Below are positions 1 to 7,998 of a stretch of DNA of 64,000 nucleotides, piece after piece (the stretch's first letter is position 1; each line of letters opens with the position of its first letter). Where the stretch lies: NCBI RefSeq assembly GCF_030012525.1, contig NZ_CP124855.1, positions 1,922,001-1,986,000 on the forward strand, read 5' to 3'. Position numbers and translations under genes: made by a program. The DNA is from Chryseobacterium gotjawalense. Lineage in GTDB: Bacteria; Bacteroidota; Bacteroidia; Flavobacteriales; Weeksellaceae. The notes beneath the pieces were generated by a model. The model saw only the letters and a list, made by a program, of their open reading frames with translations. It made no database searches and had not been told where the DNA came from.

Positions 1-591
1 ACAGAGGAAATTTTGGTAAAATCAGCAGTTGGAAGTTGGAAGCAGGAAGAAGAAACTGAAAAAAAAGCACCGGTTTTCCTTTCAGTCGGAACAGTTTTCC
101 CTCAAAAAGGATTTGACCGGTTGCTGAAAGTTCACAAACGACTATTGGATGAAGGATTTAGCCACAAAATTCTCATTCTGGGCGATGGTTATGATTTTGA
201 AAACATCAAAAAACTAAAAGAAGAACTAGGCGTTTGTGAAACCGCTACTCTTTTGGGGTTTACCGATAATCCTTATCCTTATTTTAAAGAGGCTGATTAT
301 TATATTTTAAGCTCGAGATATGAAGGTTTCCCGACGGTTTTGTTGGAAGCCATTACTTTAAAAAAGAAAATTATTGCGACAGACGTTTCCGGTGTCCGGG
401 AGATGTTGGAAGACGGAAAACTCGGATTAATCGTAGAAAATTCAGAAGACGGAATTTATGAAGGTATGAAAAAAGCGCTTCAGAACCCTGAAGATTTTAA
501 GGCGTATTCTGCACAACTGGAAAATTATGAAATGCCTTTCAACTTAGAAAATTCGGTCAATGCGATCATCAAAATTATGGATGAATTATAA
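1..591 (+). CDS. Glycosyltransferase, GT4/GT1-like C-terminal part (5' end outside window)
   Basis: The reading frame is open from the first base, so this is the C-terminal ~196 residues of a longer protein. It has the second Rossmann domain of GT-B retaining glycosyltransferases: a strand with SVGTVFPQKGFDRLL, then ILGDGYDFENI, and the nucleotide-sugar binding segment SSRYEGFPTVLLEAI, in which the EGFP...E glutamates are the usual donor-phosphate contacts. The family transfers a sugar from an NDP-sugar to a growing glycan at the cytoplasmic membrane. A hexapeptide acyltransferase follows 19 bases later, which suggests the end of a capsule/LPS gene cluster. The acceptor and sugar cannot be read from sequence. 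Confidence 0.88.
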   Translation, partial: TEEILVKSAVGSWKQEEETEKKAPVFLSVGTVFPQKGFDRLLKVHKRLLDEGFSHKILILGDGYDFENIKKLKEELGVCETATLLGFTDNPYPYFKEADYYILSSRYEGFPTVLLEAITLKKKIIATDVSGVREMLEDGKLGLIVENSEDGIYEGMKKALQNPEDFKAYSAQLENYEMPFNLENSVNAIIKIMDEL

Positions 592-610
592 ATCTTTTAT
601 CTTTGTTCTA

Positions 611-1168
611 ATGTCTGAAAAAACTACCCTTCAAAAAGATTTCTATCGCGAAAGCGGAAAATGGCTTTCTACATTTCAAATTTGGATGAAATGTTTCAGC
701 CCCAATCTGCATTTTATTTATCTTTTAAGAACTACCCAAAAATATCCGAAAAATACTTTTTTAGGGAAAATCTGGCGTTTGATTTTAAGACATTATCAAA
801 TTAAATATGGCTTCCAAATCTATCCGGAAACCCAAATCGGCGAAGGATTATATCTTGGTCACTGGGGAACTTTGGTCATCAATCCGAAAGTGAAAATCGG
901 CAAAAACTGCAATATTGCTCAAGGCGTTACGATTGCGCAGGCGAACCGCGGTAAAAATGAAGGCGTCCCCGAAATCGGAAACGAAGTCTGGATCGGTCCC
1001 AATGCTGTGATTGTTGGGAACATCAAAATCGGCAATAATGTTCTGATTGCTCCGAACGCTTATGTAAATTTCGATGTGCCAACAAACTCAGTTGTAATAG
1101 GAAATCCCGCCACTTTTTCAATGAAAGAAAACGCCACATCCGGCTATATCAATAACAAAATTTCCTAG
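611..1168 (+). CDS. Hexapeptide-repeat acyltransferase, serine acetyltransferase-like
   Basis: About 185 residues. The N-terminal half is helical; the C-terminal half is a left-handed beta helix with isoleucine/valine-led hexapeptides (IGEGLYLGHWGTLVI, VKIGKNCNIAQGVTI, IGNEVWIGPNAVIVG, IKIGNNVLIAPNAYV). It ends in VVIGNPA, as in CysE-type and other LbH acetyltransferases. I chose the ATG at 611, after the upstream stop at 591; in-frame ATGs at 560 and 581 would overlap the glycosyltransferase. Database pipelines often call such proteins serine acetyltransferase, but next to a glycosyltransferase gene it more likely O- or N-acetylates a polysaccharide precursor. That role is inference. Confidence 0.82.
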   Translation: MSEKTTLQKDFYRESGKWLSTFQIWMKCFSPNLHFIYLLRTTQKYPKNTFLGKIWRLILRHYQIKYGFQIYPETQIGEGLYLGHWGTLVINPKVKIGKNCNIAQGVTIAQANRGKNEGVPEIGNEVWIGPNAVIVGNIKIGNNVLIAPNAYVNFDVPTNSVVIGNPATFSMKENATSGYINNKIS

Positions 1169-1174
1169 AATTTT

Positions 1175-1360
1175 TCACCACAAGTCAATAATGGTGACCA
1201 AGCTATCCGCTTGCAGAGCGGTTTCTATACCATCATTTAAATAGAAATATGGTTTAAATGCTTAAGTACAACTGTACTTTGGCGCGTCATTTTGTGCAGA
1301 GAAATTCAGAGAAACTACAACCGCCAGGGCAACTAGTGGTTTGAAAAGCTTAAGATTCAT
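1175..1360 (-). pseudogene. Broken small secreted-protein gene with internal stop
   Basis: On the minus strand an ATG at 1360 opens a frame with a clear signal peptide (MNLKLFKPLVALAVVVSL, cleavage likely after FSA). It meets TAA after 32 codons at 1262. The same frame then stays open for another 28 codons to a TGA at 1175-1177, with protein-like content (YFYLNDGIETALQADSLV). One base change, CAA to TAA, would explain the interruption. It could also be a genuine 32-residue peptide followed by chance coding-like sequence. I do not recognise the family. Confidence 0.4.
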
Positions 1361-1382
1361 GTGAGTGATTTTGATAATAGGT

Positions 1383-1420
1383 TTAAAAAAAACCCAACAT
1401 TGTTACAAATGATGGGTTTA
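1383..1420 (-). terminator. Rho-independent terminator
   Basis: Inverted repeat AACCCAACATT / AATGATGGGTT (one mismatch) at 1391-1419. On the minus strand a run of eight T follows it. It lies just downstream of the lipoprotein gene ending at 1464. Confidence 0.75.
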
Positions 1421-1463
1421 ACTTATCTATTCCTTTGCTAACTAACTGCATTTATTGCAGAAC

Positions 1464-1829
1464 TTAAGGTGGCGACTGAATAGTCCCCATATGTTTAAAC
1501 GCATTTCCTAAAACTGCCGCAATGATAACGGTTCCCACTACAACCGAACCTCCAACATATAAAGCAGCTGTTTTAGCAGCTGAAAACTTTCGTTTTTTCG
1601 GGTTGGTAAATTCGCTATTTGCGATGGTAAACTGTTTACTGTTTTTTAAAACAACCAGCGAATCCTGCCTAATTTCAATAAGCTGTATTTTACTAATTCT
1701 TTTATGTTCATCTGTTATCTTATAAATCCCTCCACTTTCTGTTGGTATATTCTGAAAATTACGGTAAGAATAACAACTCGAAAGGGCTAGCAACACAACA
1801 ACCAGGATAATTGACATTCTCATAATCAT
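1464..1829 (-). CDS. Hypothetical lipoprotein with C-terminal hydrophobic segment
   Basis: 121 residues. The N terminus is a lipoprotein signal with lipobox LSSC, Cys19. The middle is polar (residues ~30-85). A hydrophobic, glycine- and valine-rich segment (YVGGSVVVGTVIIAAVLG, about 90-108) near the C terminus could insert in a membrane. ATGs at residues 1, 3 and 5 are all possible starts. No family is recognised. It is a single-gene unit with its own terminator at 1383-1420. The protein probably sits in the cell envelope. Confidence 0.7.
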   Translation of the reverse strand: MIMRMSIILVVVLLALSSCYSYRNFQNIPTESGGIYKITDEHKRISKIQLIEIRQDSLVVLKNSKQFTIANSEFTNPKKRKFSAAKTAALYVGGSVVVGTVIIAAVLGNAFKHMGTIQSPP

Positions 1830-1958
1830 TTGATTTAAAATTTATTTTCTTTATAAAAAGCCTTTAACCACAAATAACAATGTTAAAACTACACAAAAAC
1901 AACTTTAAAAAAGATATTTTATATGGTTATAAAACTTAAATTACCCTCCAAAACATTG

Positions 1959-2840
1959 CTAATTTGATTTTTTCGCTTTAATCATCGCCTCCAACATATC
2001 CCACATTTCCTGCGGAATTTCTTCGAGCATATTGAATTCTCCGGCTCCCTGCAACCATTCGCCACCATCGATGGTTACGACCTCACCGTTCATATAAGCG
2101 GAATAATCTGAAACCAGATAGGCCGCCAGATTCGCTAATTCCTGATGCTCTCCCACTCTTCTCAACGGAACTTTTTTGCGCATATCGAATTTTTCCTGCA
2201 AGTTTCCGGGCAGTAATCTATCCCAAGCGCCTTTGGTTGGAAATGGTCCTGGTGCAATAGCATTGAAACGGATTCCGTATTTGGCCCATTCTACCGCTAA
2301 ACTTCTGGTCATAGCCAAAACCCCGGCTTTTGCACAAGCGGACGGAACAACGTACGCAGAACCTGTCCAGGCATAAGTTGTGACAATATTTAAAACGGTT
2401 CCCGGGATTTTGTTATCGATCCAGTATTTTCCGATGGAAAGGGTGCAGTTTTTTGTTCCTTTCAAAACAATATCCAAAATGGAATCGAATGCGGAGTGCG
2501 TTAACCGCTCGGTAGGTGAAATGAAATTTCCGGCCGCGTTATTTAAAAGAATATCGATTTGCCCGAATTCTTTCACAGCAGCATCTTTCATGGCTTCAAC
2601 CTCCTCCCAGTTTCTGACGTCACACGCCACACACAATACTTTTCCGCCGGTTTCATCTTCGAGTTCTTTTGCAGTGGCCTGGAGTTTTTCTAAATTTCTT
2701 GATGTAATCACTACTTTGGCTCCTAACTGAAGGAAATATTTGGTCATTGCTTTTCCAAGTCCGCTTCCGCCGCCGGTTACGACTGCTACTTTATCTTTTA
2801 ATGCATCTTCTTTGAGCATCGGCTGAGTGTATAAGTTCAT
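1959..2840 (-). CDS. SDR oxidoreductase, 2,4-dienoyl-CoA reductase-like
   Basis: 293 residues, a classical-size short-chain dehydrogenase. The NAD(P) motif TGGGSGLG is at 22-29 and NNAAG at 100-104. The usual YxxxK catalytic pair reads SxxxK (Ser167, Lys171), within VVPSACAKAG. This same substitution, with the following EWAKYGIRFN, is the pattern of 2,4-dienoyl-CoA reductases of the DECR type, which act on unsaturated acyl-CoA in beta-oxidation. Assignment rests on this motif; other enoyl/dienoyl-CoA SDRs are possible. It stands alone, with a repeat-rich gap upstream. Confidence 0.8.
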   Translation of the reverse strand: MNLYTQPMLKEDALKDKVAVVTGGGSGLGKAMTKYFLQLGAKVVITSRNLEKLQATAKELEDETGGKVLCVACDVRNWEEVEAMKDAAVKEFGQIDILLNNAAGNFISPTERLTHSAFDSILDIVLKGTKNCTLSIGKYWIDNKIPGTVLNIVTTYAWTGSAYVVPSACAKAGVLAMTRSLAVEWAKYGIRFNAIAPGPFPTKGAWDRLLPGNLQEKFDMRKKVPLRRVGEHQELANLAAYLVSDYSAYMNGEVVTIDGGEWLQGAGEFNMLEEIPQEMWDMLEAMIKAKKSN

Positions 2841-3180
2841 AATTTTATTGTTTTTGTAAATTTAAGAGAAATTGCCGGAAGAAAGTTACGAACAATTATG
2901 CGGAGGATAAAAGGTTTTAGGCGCGAACGAAGCGGGCACCGAAAAGAATGTTGGTAAAGCGCTGTTAGAGCTTGAAGCTCTAACAGCGCTTTGCGAAATA
3001 TCGAAAGTCGTGGAACGTAAACCTGGTTTTGGAAACGGGCTTTGAAAAACCGCGGAATCTGCGCCCCGGACTGAGTGGAGCTCTTTTTACAGGATTTTGG
3101 CGTTGGCATCAGCAAGGAAAAATCCTGTAAAAAAGCGGGAATCCTTCGACAGGCTCAGGATAAACTTAGGACGGAAAAAG
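2841..3180. repeat. Intergenic repeat-like region with strong hairpin
   Basis: This gap of more than 300 bases holds no convincing gene. It contains an 18-bp perfect inverted repeat (2956-2973 and 2975-2992, one-base loop). It also has the motif CTTCGACAGGCTCAGGA (3144-3160), which I know as part of dispersed intergenic repeats in many bacteria. The minus strand carries a 92-codon open frame across it (2837-3115), but its composition looks like a translated repeat. The terminator at 3199-3230 belongs to the next gene. Confidence 0.5.
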
Positions 3181-3198
3181 GCGCCCAAAAAAAATAAA

Positions 3199-3230
3199 AA
3201 AAAACTGCTCCAATTTTGAAGCAGTTTTTA
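3199..3230 (-). terminator. Rho-independent terminator of the M16 peptidase gene
   Basis: Stem AAAAACTGCT / AAGCAGTTTT with a short loop. On the minus strand it is followed by a long T-rich run (3183-3200). It lies 24 bases past the stop of the peptidase gene. Confidence 0.8.
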
Positions 3231-3253
3231 AGTTTATCAATTATTTAGTTCGT

Positions 3254-6181
3254 TTAATATCCAAAAAGGTCTTCGAGAGAAATTTTCTTTACTTCGCCCA
3301 GTTTCTCCATATCTTTTAAAGGAACTTTTTTCTCTGACGCTACGATGGCGTAGGTGTAAGGTTTCCCTGAAAAATGGGTCTGATGGAAATTCTTCAAATC
3401 CTGCATATTGATTTTATCTACAGAATCGTAGATTTTTTTTCTAGGATCTTCGGTCAAACCTAACTGTTGTGCCGCAAGATAATTGAAGATGATTTTGTCT
3501 TCGGTAATTCTTTCGGTCTGAATATCTTTTCTAACCTGAATTCTTGCCAAATCTAAATTGACAGGCAAATTAGGCATTGTGGTTAAAAGTTCGTTCATCG
3601 CCGTGGTCGCATCATTAAATTTATCAGCCTGGCTTCCGACATAACTCATCATATAATATTCCTGATCTTTTTTCTGTGGCTGCACATAAACACCGTAAGT
3701 ACTGTAGGCCAATGCCTTGCTCTCTCTAATCGTCTGGAAAACAATGGAGCCCATTCCACCGCCAAAGTAATTGTTAAAGACTTTGATAATGGTATTTTTA
3801 TTAGAGTCAAAATTTTCGGTATTTCTGATCCATCGTGTTTCTGCCTGAACCATTTCGTAATCGGTAAAGAGAACCTGGTTTTTGGTTTGTGCTGTTTGAT
3901 TGAAAACTTTTGCAGGAGAAGCTACTGCAAACTTTGCAGGAATCTGATGTGCGGTTTTCAGTTTGTTTTCTAAATCTTTAATGGAAACCGGTCCATAATA
4001 AATCACGGTTTGCTCATAGTTATTCAGATTTTTAATTCTGTTGACCAACTCCGCAGAAGTTACAGAAGCCAAGTCGGAATCGGAAAGAACATTATTAAAT
4101 TTATTGTCTTTCCCGTAAATAGCATAACTCGTTAAACCCTGAAGAATAGCACCTTTATTGGCTTTCACATCTTTTCTCGATTTTGCGATTCTTTCTTTTA
4201 ATCCTTTTAATGCAGCATCGTCGGCTTTTACATTTTGAATTAAATCTTCATATAATTTCACTGCCTGATCGAAATTTTCCTGTAAACCTTCAATAGAAAC
4301 CGTGGTATATTCTTCGCCTGTCGAAACATCGAAACTACACGCGATCTTGTAAAATGCTTTAGAAATTTCTTCGGCAGACATTTTATCGGTGCCCAAAAAC
4401 TGAAGATACTGCGAGGCCAGCGGCTGTTTCAAATCGTTTAGAGAACCCAGTTTATAGCGGTATTTCAAACGGAAAATCTGATTGTCTTTATTGGGAACAT
4501 ACAATATTTCAGCTTTTCCTACTTTTGCTTTCTGAATATCTTTGTTATAATCTAAAAACACAGGCGCTGACGGAGAATTCGGCATATTTGCAACCTTTTT
4601 CACAAAATCAGACTGCAAATCCGCATTGGTTTCCACCGGTGTAATCTGTGGTTTTTCGATCTTAACGGTCTGAGTAGACTCGCCTTTTCTTTTCAAAATG
4701 GCGACATAATTTTCACCTAAATATTTGTTCGCAAAACCTACGATATCTGCTTTCGTAATCTTAGATAAATCATTCACATAAGCAACCTGATCTCTCCAGT
4801 TCAGTTCAGAAGTAAACGCATCCATCAAAGCACTAGCACGGTCGCCATATTTTTCTGATTCGTAGATTTTACCCTTTTTAATATTATTAATAATGGAAGT
4901 TATCAAACTGTCATCGAAGTTTCCTTTTTTCAGATTATCGATTTCACCCAAAACCAGAGTTTTCACTTCTTCCAGACTTTGTCCGTTGGTTGGTGCCGCA
5001 TTCAGATATAGAATTCCGTAATCGATCAATGTAAATGTAGAAGCTGAAGCGCGCAACAGTTTCTGTTTTTTCACCAAGTTAAGATCCAATAAACCTGCTT
5101 TTCCGTTGGTTAAAATTTGCCCAACCAAATCGGCGATCAAAACATCTTTGTCTTTATTTCCCGGCAATCTGAAACCAATGGTTAAATTTTCGGCATCCGG
5201 ACCGGTAATTTCTTTGACGATTGGTTTCGCAATCGGCGTTTCCGGAATGAAAGTGTATTTTGGAACTTCCTTAAATTTCATATTTGAAAAAGCTTTATCC
5301 ACTTTCGCAATTACTTCATCTGGATTAAAATCTCCGGATAAAATCACACCCATATTATTGGGTACATAATAATTGTTGAAATATTTCCTGATTTCTACCA
5401 ATGAAGGGTTTTTCAAATCTTCTACAGTCCCAATCGTGGTTTGCTGTCCGTAATTGTGATTTTTGAATAATTCAGAAAAAAGAGTTTCGAAAACTTTACT
5501 GCCATCGCTGTCTAAACTTCTGTTTTTCTCTTCATAAACCGCTTCCAATTCGGTATGGAAAATTCTTAAAACAGGATTTCGGAATCTCTCGCCCTGAACC
5601 GCCAGATATTTATCCAGAGAACTGCTCGGAACGTCATCGGTATATACGGTTTGTTCGAAACTCGTAAACGCGTTTGTTCCCTGCGCTCCCATGGAAGTCA
5701 TCATTTTATCGTATTCATTCGCGATCGCAAATTTACTCGCAACACCGGAAACGGAATCGATTTTCTTATAGATTGCTTTTCTTTGATCCGCATCTTTGGT
5801 TTTGTTATATTGCTCATACAGCGCATCAATTTTATCCAACTGCGGTTTTTCTTTTGCCCAGTCCAGAGAACCGTATTTGTCAGTTCCTTTGAAAAGCATG
5901 TGTTCCAGATAATGCGCTAAACCGGTATTGGTTCGCGGATCGGTTTTACTTCCGGCTTTCACGGCAACGTACGCCTGAATTCGCGGATCTTTTTTTGTTG
6001 GACTTAAAACAACTGTCAAGCCATTTTTCAAGGTGTAAAATCTGGCATTCATGGGATCATTGGTCACGTATTTATACGTGTATCCGTTTCCTGATGCTTC
6101 TTTCCACTGAAACTGATTCTGTGCAAAAATCTGCATGGAAATCAGCAAAGCAGCAAGAACTAAAGTGAATTTTTTAAACAT
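3254..6181 (-). CDS. M16 family zinc metallopeptidase, double-domain, secreted
   Basis: 975 residues with a signal peptide (1-21, ending FAQ), so it acts in the periplasm or beyond. The N-terminal M16 domain has the inverted zinc motif HYLEH (His90, Glu93, His94) and the distal ELEAVYEEKN segment near 211-220 that supplies the third ligand. A second, non-catalytic M16 domain fills the C-terminal half, as in pitrilysin/insulinase-type proteases that enclose peptides in a chamber. The length fits the full-size family. It is monocistronic, with a terminator at 3199-3230. The substrate is unknown; degradation of exported peptides is the usual inference. Confidence 0.92.
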   Translation of the reverse strand: MFKKFTLVLAALLISMQIFAQNQFQWKEASGNGYTYKYVTNDPMNARFYTLKNGLTVVLSPTKKDPRIQAYVAVKAGSKTDPRTNTGLAHYLEHMLFKGTDKYGSLDWAKEKPQLDKIDALYEQYNKTKDADQRKAIYKKIDSVSGVASKFAIANEYDKMMTSMGAQGTNAFTSFEQTVYTDDVPSSSLDKYLAVQGERFRNPVLRIFHTELEAVYEEKNRSLDSDGSKVFETLFSELFKNHNYGQQTTIGTVEDLKNPSLVEIRKYFNNYYVPNNMGVILSGDFNPDEVIAKVDKAFSNMKFKEVPKYTFIPETPIAKPIVKEITGPDAENLTIGFRLPGNKDKDVLIADLVGQILTNGKAGLLDLNLVKKQKLLRASASTFTLIDYGILYLNAAPTNGQSLEEVKTLVLGEIDNLKKGNFDDSLITSIINNIKKGKIYESEKYGDRASALMDAFTSELNWRDQVAYVNDLSKITKADIVGFANKYLGENYVAILKRKGESTQTVKIEKPQITPVETNADLQSDFVKKVANMPNSPSAPVFLDYNKDIQKAKVGKAEILYVPNKDNQIFRLKYRYKLGSLNDLKQPLASQYLQFLGTDKMSAEEISKAFYKIACSFDVSTGEEYTTVSIEGLQENFDQAVKLYEDLIQNVKADDAALKGLKERIAKSRKDVKANKGAILQGLTSYAIYGKDNKFNNVLSDSDLASVTSAELVNRIKNLNNYEQTVIYYGPVSIKDLENKLKTAHQIPAKFAVASPAKVFNQTAQTKNQVLFTDYEMVQAETRWIRNTENFDSNKNTIIKVFNNYFGGGMGSIVFQTIRESKALAYSTYGVYVQPQKKDQEYYMMSYVGSQADKFNDATTAMNELLTTMPNLPVNLDLARIQVRKDIQTERITEDKIIFNYLAAQQLGLTEDPRKKIYDSVDKINMQDLKNFHQTHFSGKPYTYAIVASEKKVPLKDMEKLGEVKKISLEDLFGY

Positions 6182-6314
6182 AGATTATATTTTATGAGAT
6201 TAGACGAAATTATTTCCAAATTGTTTCAAGAATGTGTAAAATTATAGTAAAAAGTTTTTCGGAGTGACTATATTTAACAAACCTCAGGCTCAACTTTTTT
6301 CGGATTGAAAAGAA

Positions 6315-7649
6315 TTACCTTTCAAAAAGCAATCTTTCGCCATGCTTTTCTCCAGAAACTTTTCCGTTTTCGAAAGCCAGAAATCCATTGACAAAAGTGT
6401 GCGTGATTCTGGAATGAAAAGTGGTTCCTTCAAAAGGACTCCATCCGCATTTGTATAAAATGTTTTCTTTGGAAACCGTGTAACTTTGGTTCAAATCAAC
6501 CAAAACCAAATCAGCTTTATATCCTTCTTTAATAAATCCCCGCTTTTCAATCTGGAAAAGAATGGCCGGATTATGACACATCTTTTCGACGATTTTTTCT
6601 AAAGAAATTTTATCGTTTTTAAAGTTTTCGAGCATGAGATTTAAAGCGTGCTGTACCAAAGGTCCGCCGGAAGGTGCTTTTAAATATTTTTGCGATTTTT
6701 CCTCTAAAGTATGCGGCGCGTGATCGGTCGCAATCACATCAATTCTATCATCCAGAAGCGCTTCCCACAAACCGTCTTTATCTTTTTGAGTTTTTACCGC
6801 AGGATTCCATTTGATGAAATTTCCTTTGGTTTCGTAATCTTCATTAGTAAAAGTGAGATGATGAACACAAACTTCAGCCGTTATTTTTTTCTCTTTTAAA
6901 GGAATATCATTTCTAAATAGTTCGGTTTCTTTTGCCGTAGAAACATGGAAAATATGCAGTCTCGCTCCGGTTTTTTTTGCCAGCTCAACCGCTTTTGAGG
7001 AAGAAATAAAACACGCTTCTTCGCTTCGGATTAAATGATGGGCAGTTACAGGAATATCTTCGCCATATTTTTCTTTAAAGATTTCGGTATTTTTTCTGAT
7101 GGTCGCTTCATCTTCGCAATGAACGGCGATCAGCATTTTCGTACTGCTGAATATCTTTTCTAAAGTTTCAGGATTATCAACCAACATATTTCCGGTGGAT
7201 GAACCGAGGAATAATTTTATTCCCGCCACATTTCGCGGATTGGTTTTCAGAACTTCTTCCAAATTATCATTCGTTCCGCCCATTAAAAATGAATAATTGG
7301 CAAATGATTTTTCAGCGGCAATTTTATATTTATCTTCTAATAACTCTTGAGTTACCGCATTTGGAACGGTATTCGGCTGCTCCATAAAACTCGTAATTCC
7401 GCCCGTAATTGCGGCTCTGGATTCGCTTTCGATATCGCCTTTCCAGGTTAAACCCGGTTCGCGAAAATGCACCTGATCATCAATAATTCCCGGGAGAAGA
7501 TATTTTCCAGAAGCTTCAATGATTTGATCCACGTTTTCTTCAGAAATATTTTTTCCGATTTTAGAAATCAAATCATTTTCGATGAGAATGTCACTTTCAA
7601 AAATTTGATTTTCATTGACGATTTTGGCGTTTTTAATTAAAATTTTCAT
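6315..7649 (-). CDS. pyrC: Dihydroorotase (or close amidohydrolase)
   Basis: 444 residues, amidohydrolase superfamily, class I dihydroorotase-like. It would cyclise carbamoyl aspartate to dihydroorotate in pyrimidine synthesis. Visible active-site elements are the carboxylated-lysine candidate Lys145 (GIKLFLGSS), His177 (AVHCEDE), His232/His235 (LHIFHVS) and Asp309-His310 with His313 (IATDHAPHT). The first metal motif, normally HxH, reads Q59-V-H61 in DDQVHFREPG, so the first histidine is missing. My recollection is that Bacteroidetes dihydroorotases often carry this change, but I could not check. The ATG at 7649 fits the domain start. Confidence 0.82.
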   Translation of the reverse strand: MKILIKNAKIVNENQIFESDILIENDLISKIGKNISEENVDQIIEASGKYLLPGIIDDQVHFREPGLTWKGDIESESRAAITGGITSFMEQPNTVPNAVTQELLEDKYKIAAEKSFANYSFLMGGTNDNLEEVLKTNPRNVAGIKLFLGSSTGNMLVDNPETLEKIFSSTKMLIAVHCEDEATIRKNTEIFKEKYGEDIPVTAHHLIRSEEACFISSSKAVELAKKTGARLHIFHVSTAKETELFRNDIPLKEKKITAEVCVHHLTFTNEDYETKGNFIKWNPAVKTQKDKDGLWEALLDDRIDVIATDHAPHTLEEKSQKYLKAPSGGPLVQHALNLMLENFKNDKISLEKIVEKMCHNPAILFQIEKRGFIKEGYKADLVLVDLNQSYTVSKENILYKCGWSPFEGTTFHSRITHTFVNGFLAFENGKVSGEKHGERLLFER

Positions 7650-7788
7650 TTTGCAGGAAGGGAGATTTAGTGGTTGGGGAAATTAAGATTCGTTTTCGGA
7701 AATCAGCTTCACAAATTTAATATTTAAAAACGATTAATAAATGCTTCCTCTTCATTTCAAATAAATTAAAATTATGGAAAGAATCAAA

Positions 7789-7909
7789 GCCACGAATTCA
7801 CGAATATCTTTTATTTTATTCTTTATTCTTTATTCTTTATTCTTTATTCTTTAAATTAAAAATCGGTAATCCATTTAAACAAAGTAATATAGATTCGTGT
7901 ATTCGTGGC
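7789..7909. repeat. Inverted repeat flanking a region with a 7-bp tandem repeat
   Basis: The 349-base gap 7650-7998 contains an inverted repeat, GCCACGAATTCACGAAT (7789-7805) and ATTCGTGTATTCGTGGC (7893-7909), with one mismatch. Inside it are five exact tandem copies of ATTCTTT at 7818-7852. No gene is visible. It resembles dispersed intergenic elements of flavobacteria. Confidence 0.6.
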
Positions 7910-7974
7910 AAAAAAACTTAATGCATTTAAGGCAATCCGAAATTTGAAATGTTTTCAGCTCAAATCTATTTAAT

Positions 7975-7982
7975 TATATTTG
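7975..7982 (+). promoter_or_regulatory. -7 promoter element TATATTTG
   Basis: Exact match to the Bacteroidetes -7 consensus TAnnTTTG, 16 bases ahead of the flippase start. No well-spaced -33 element was found. Confidence 0.5.
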
Positions 7983-7998
7983 CAGAAATTCATAAATT

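Noticed and set aside
2837-3115. 92-codon minus-strand frame in the gap upstream of the SDR gene
   Set aside because: It spans the palindrome and repeat-like sequence, has no signal or domain, and overlaps the SDR start. More likely a translated repeat.
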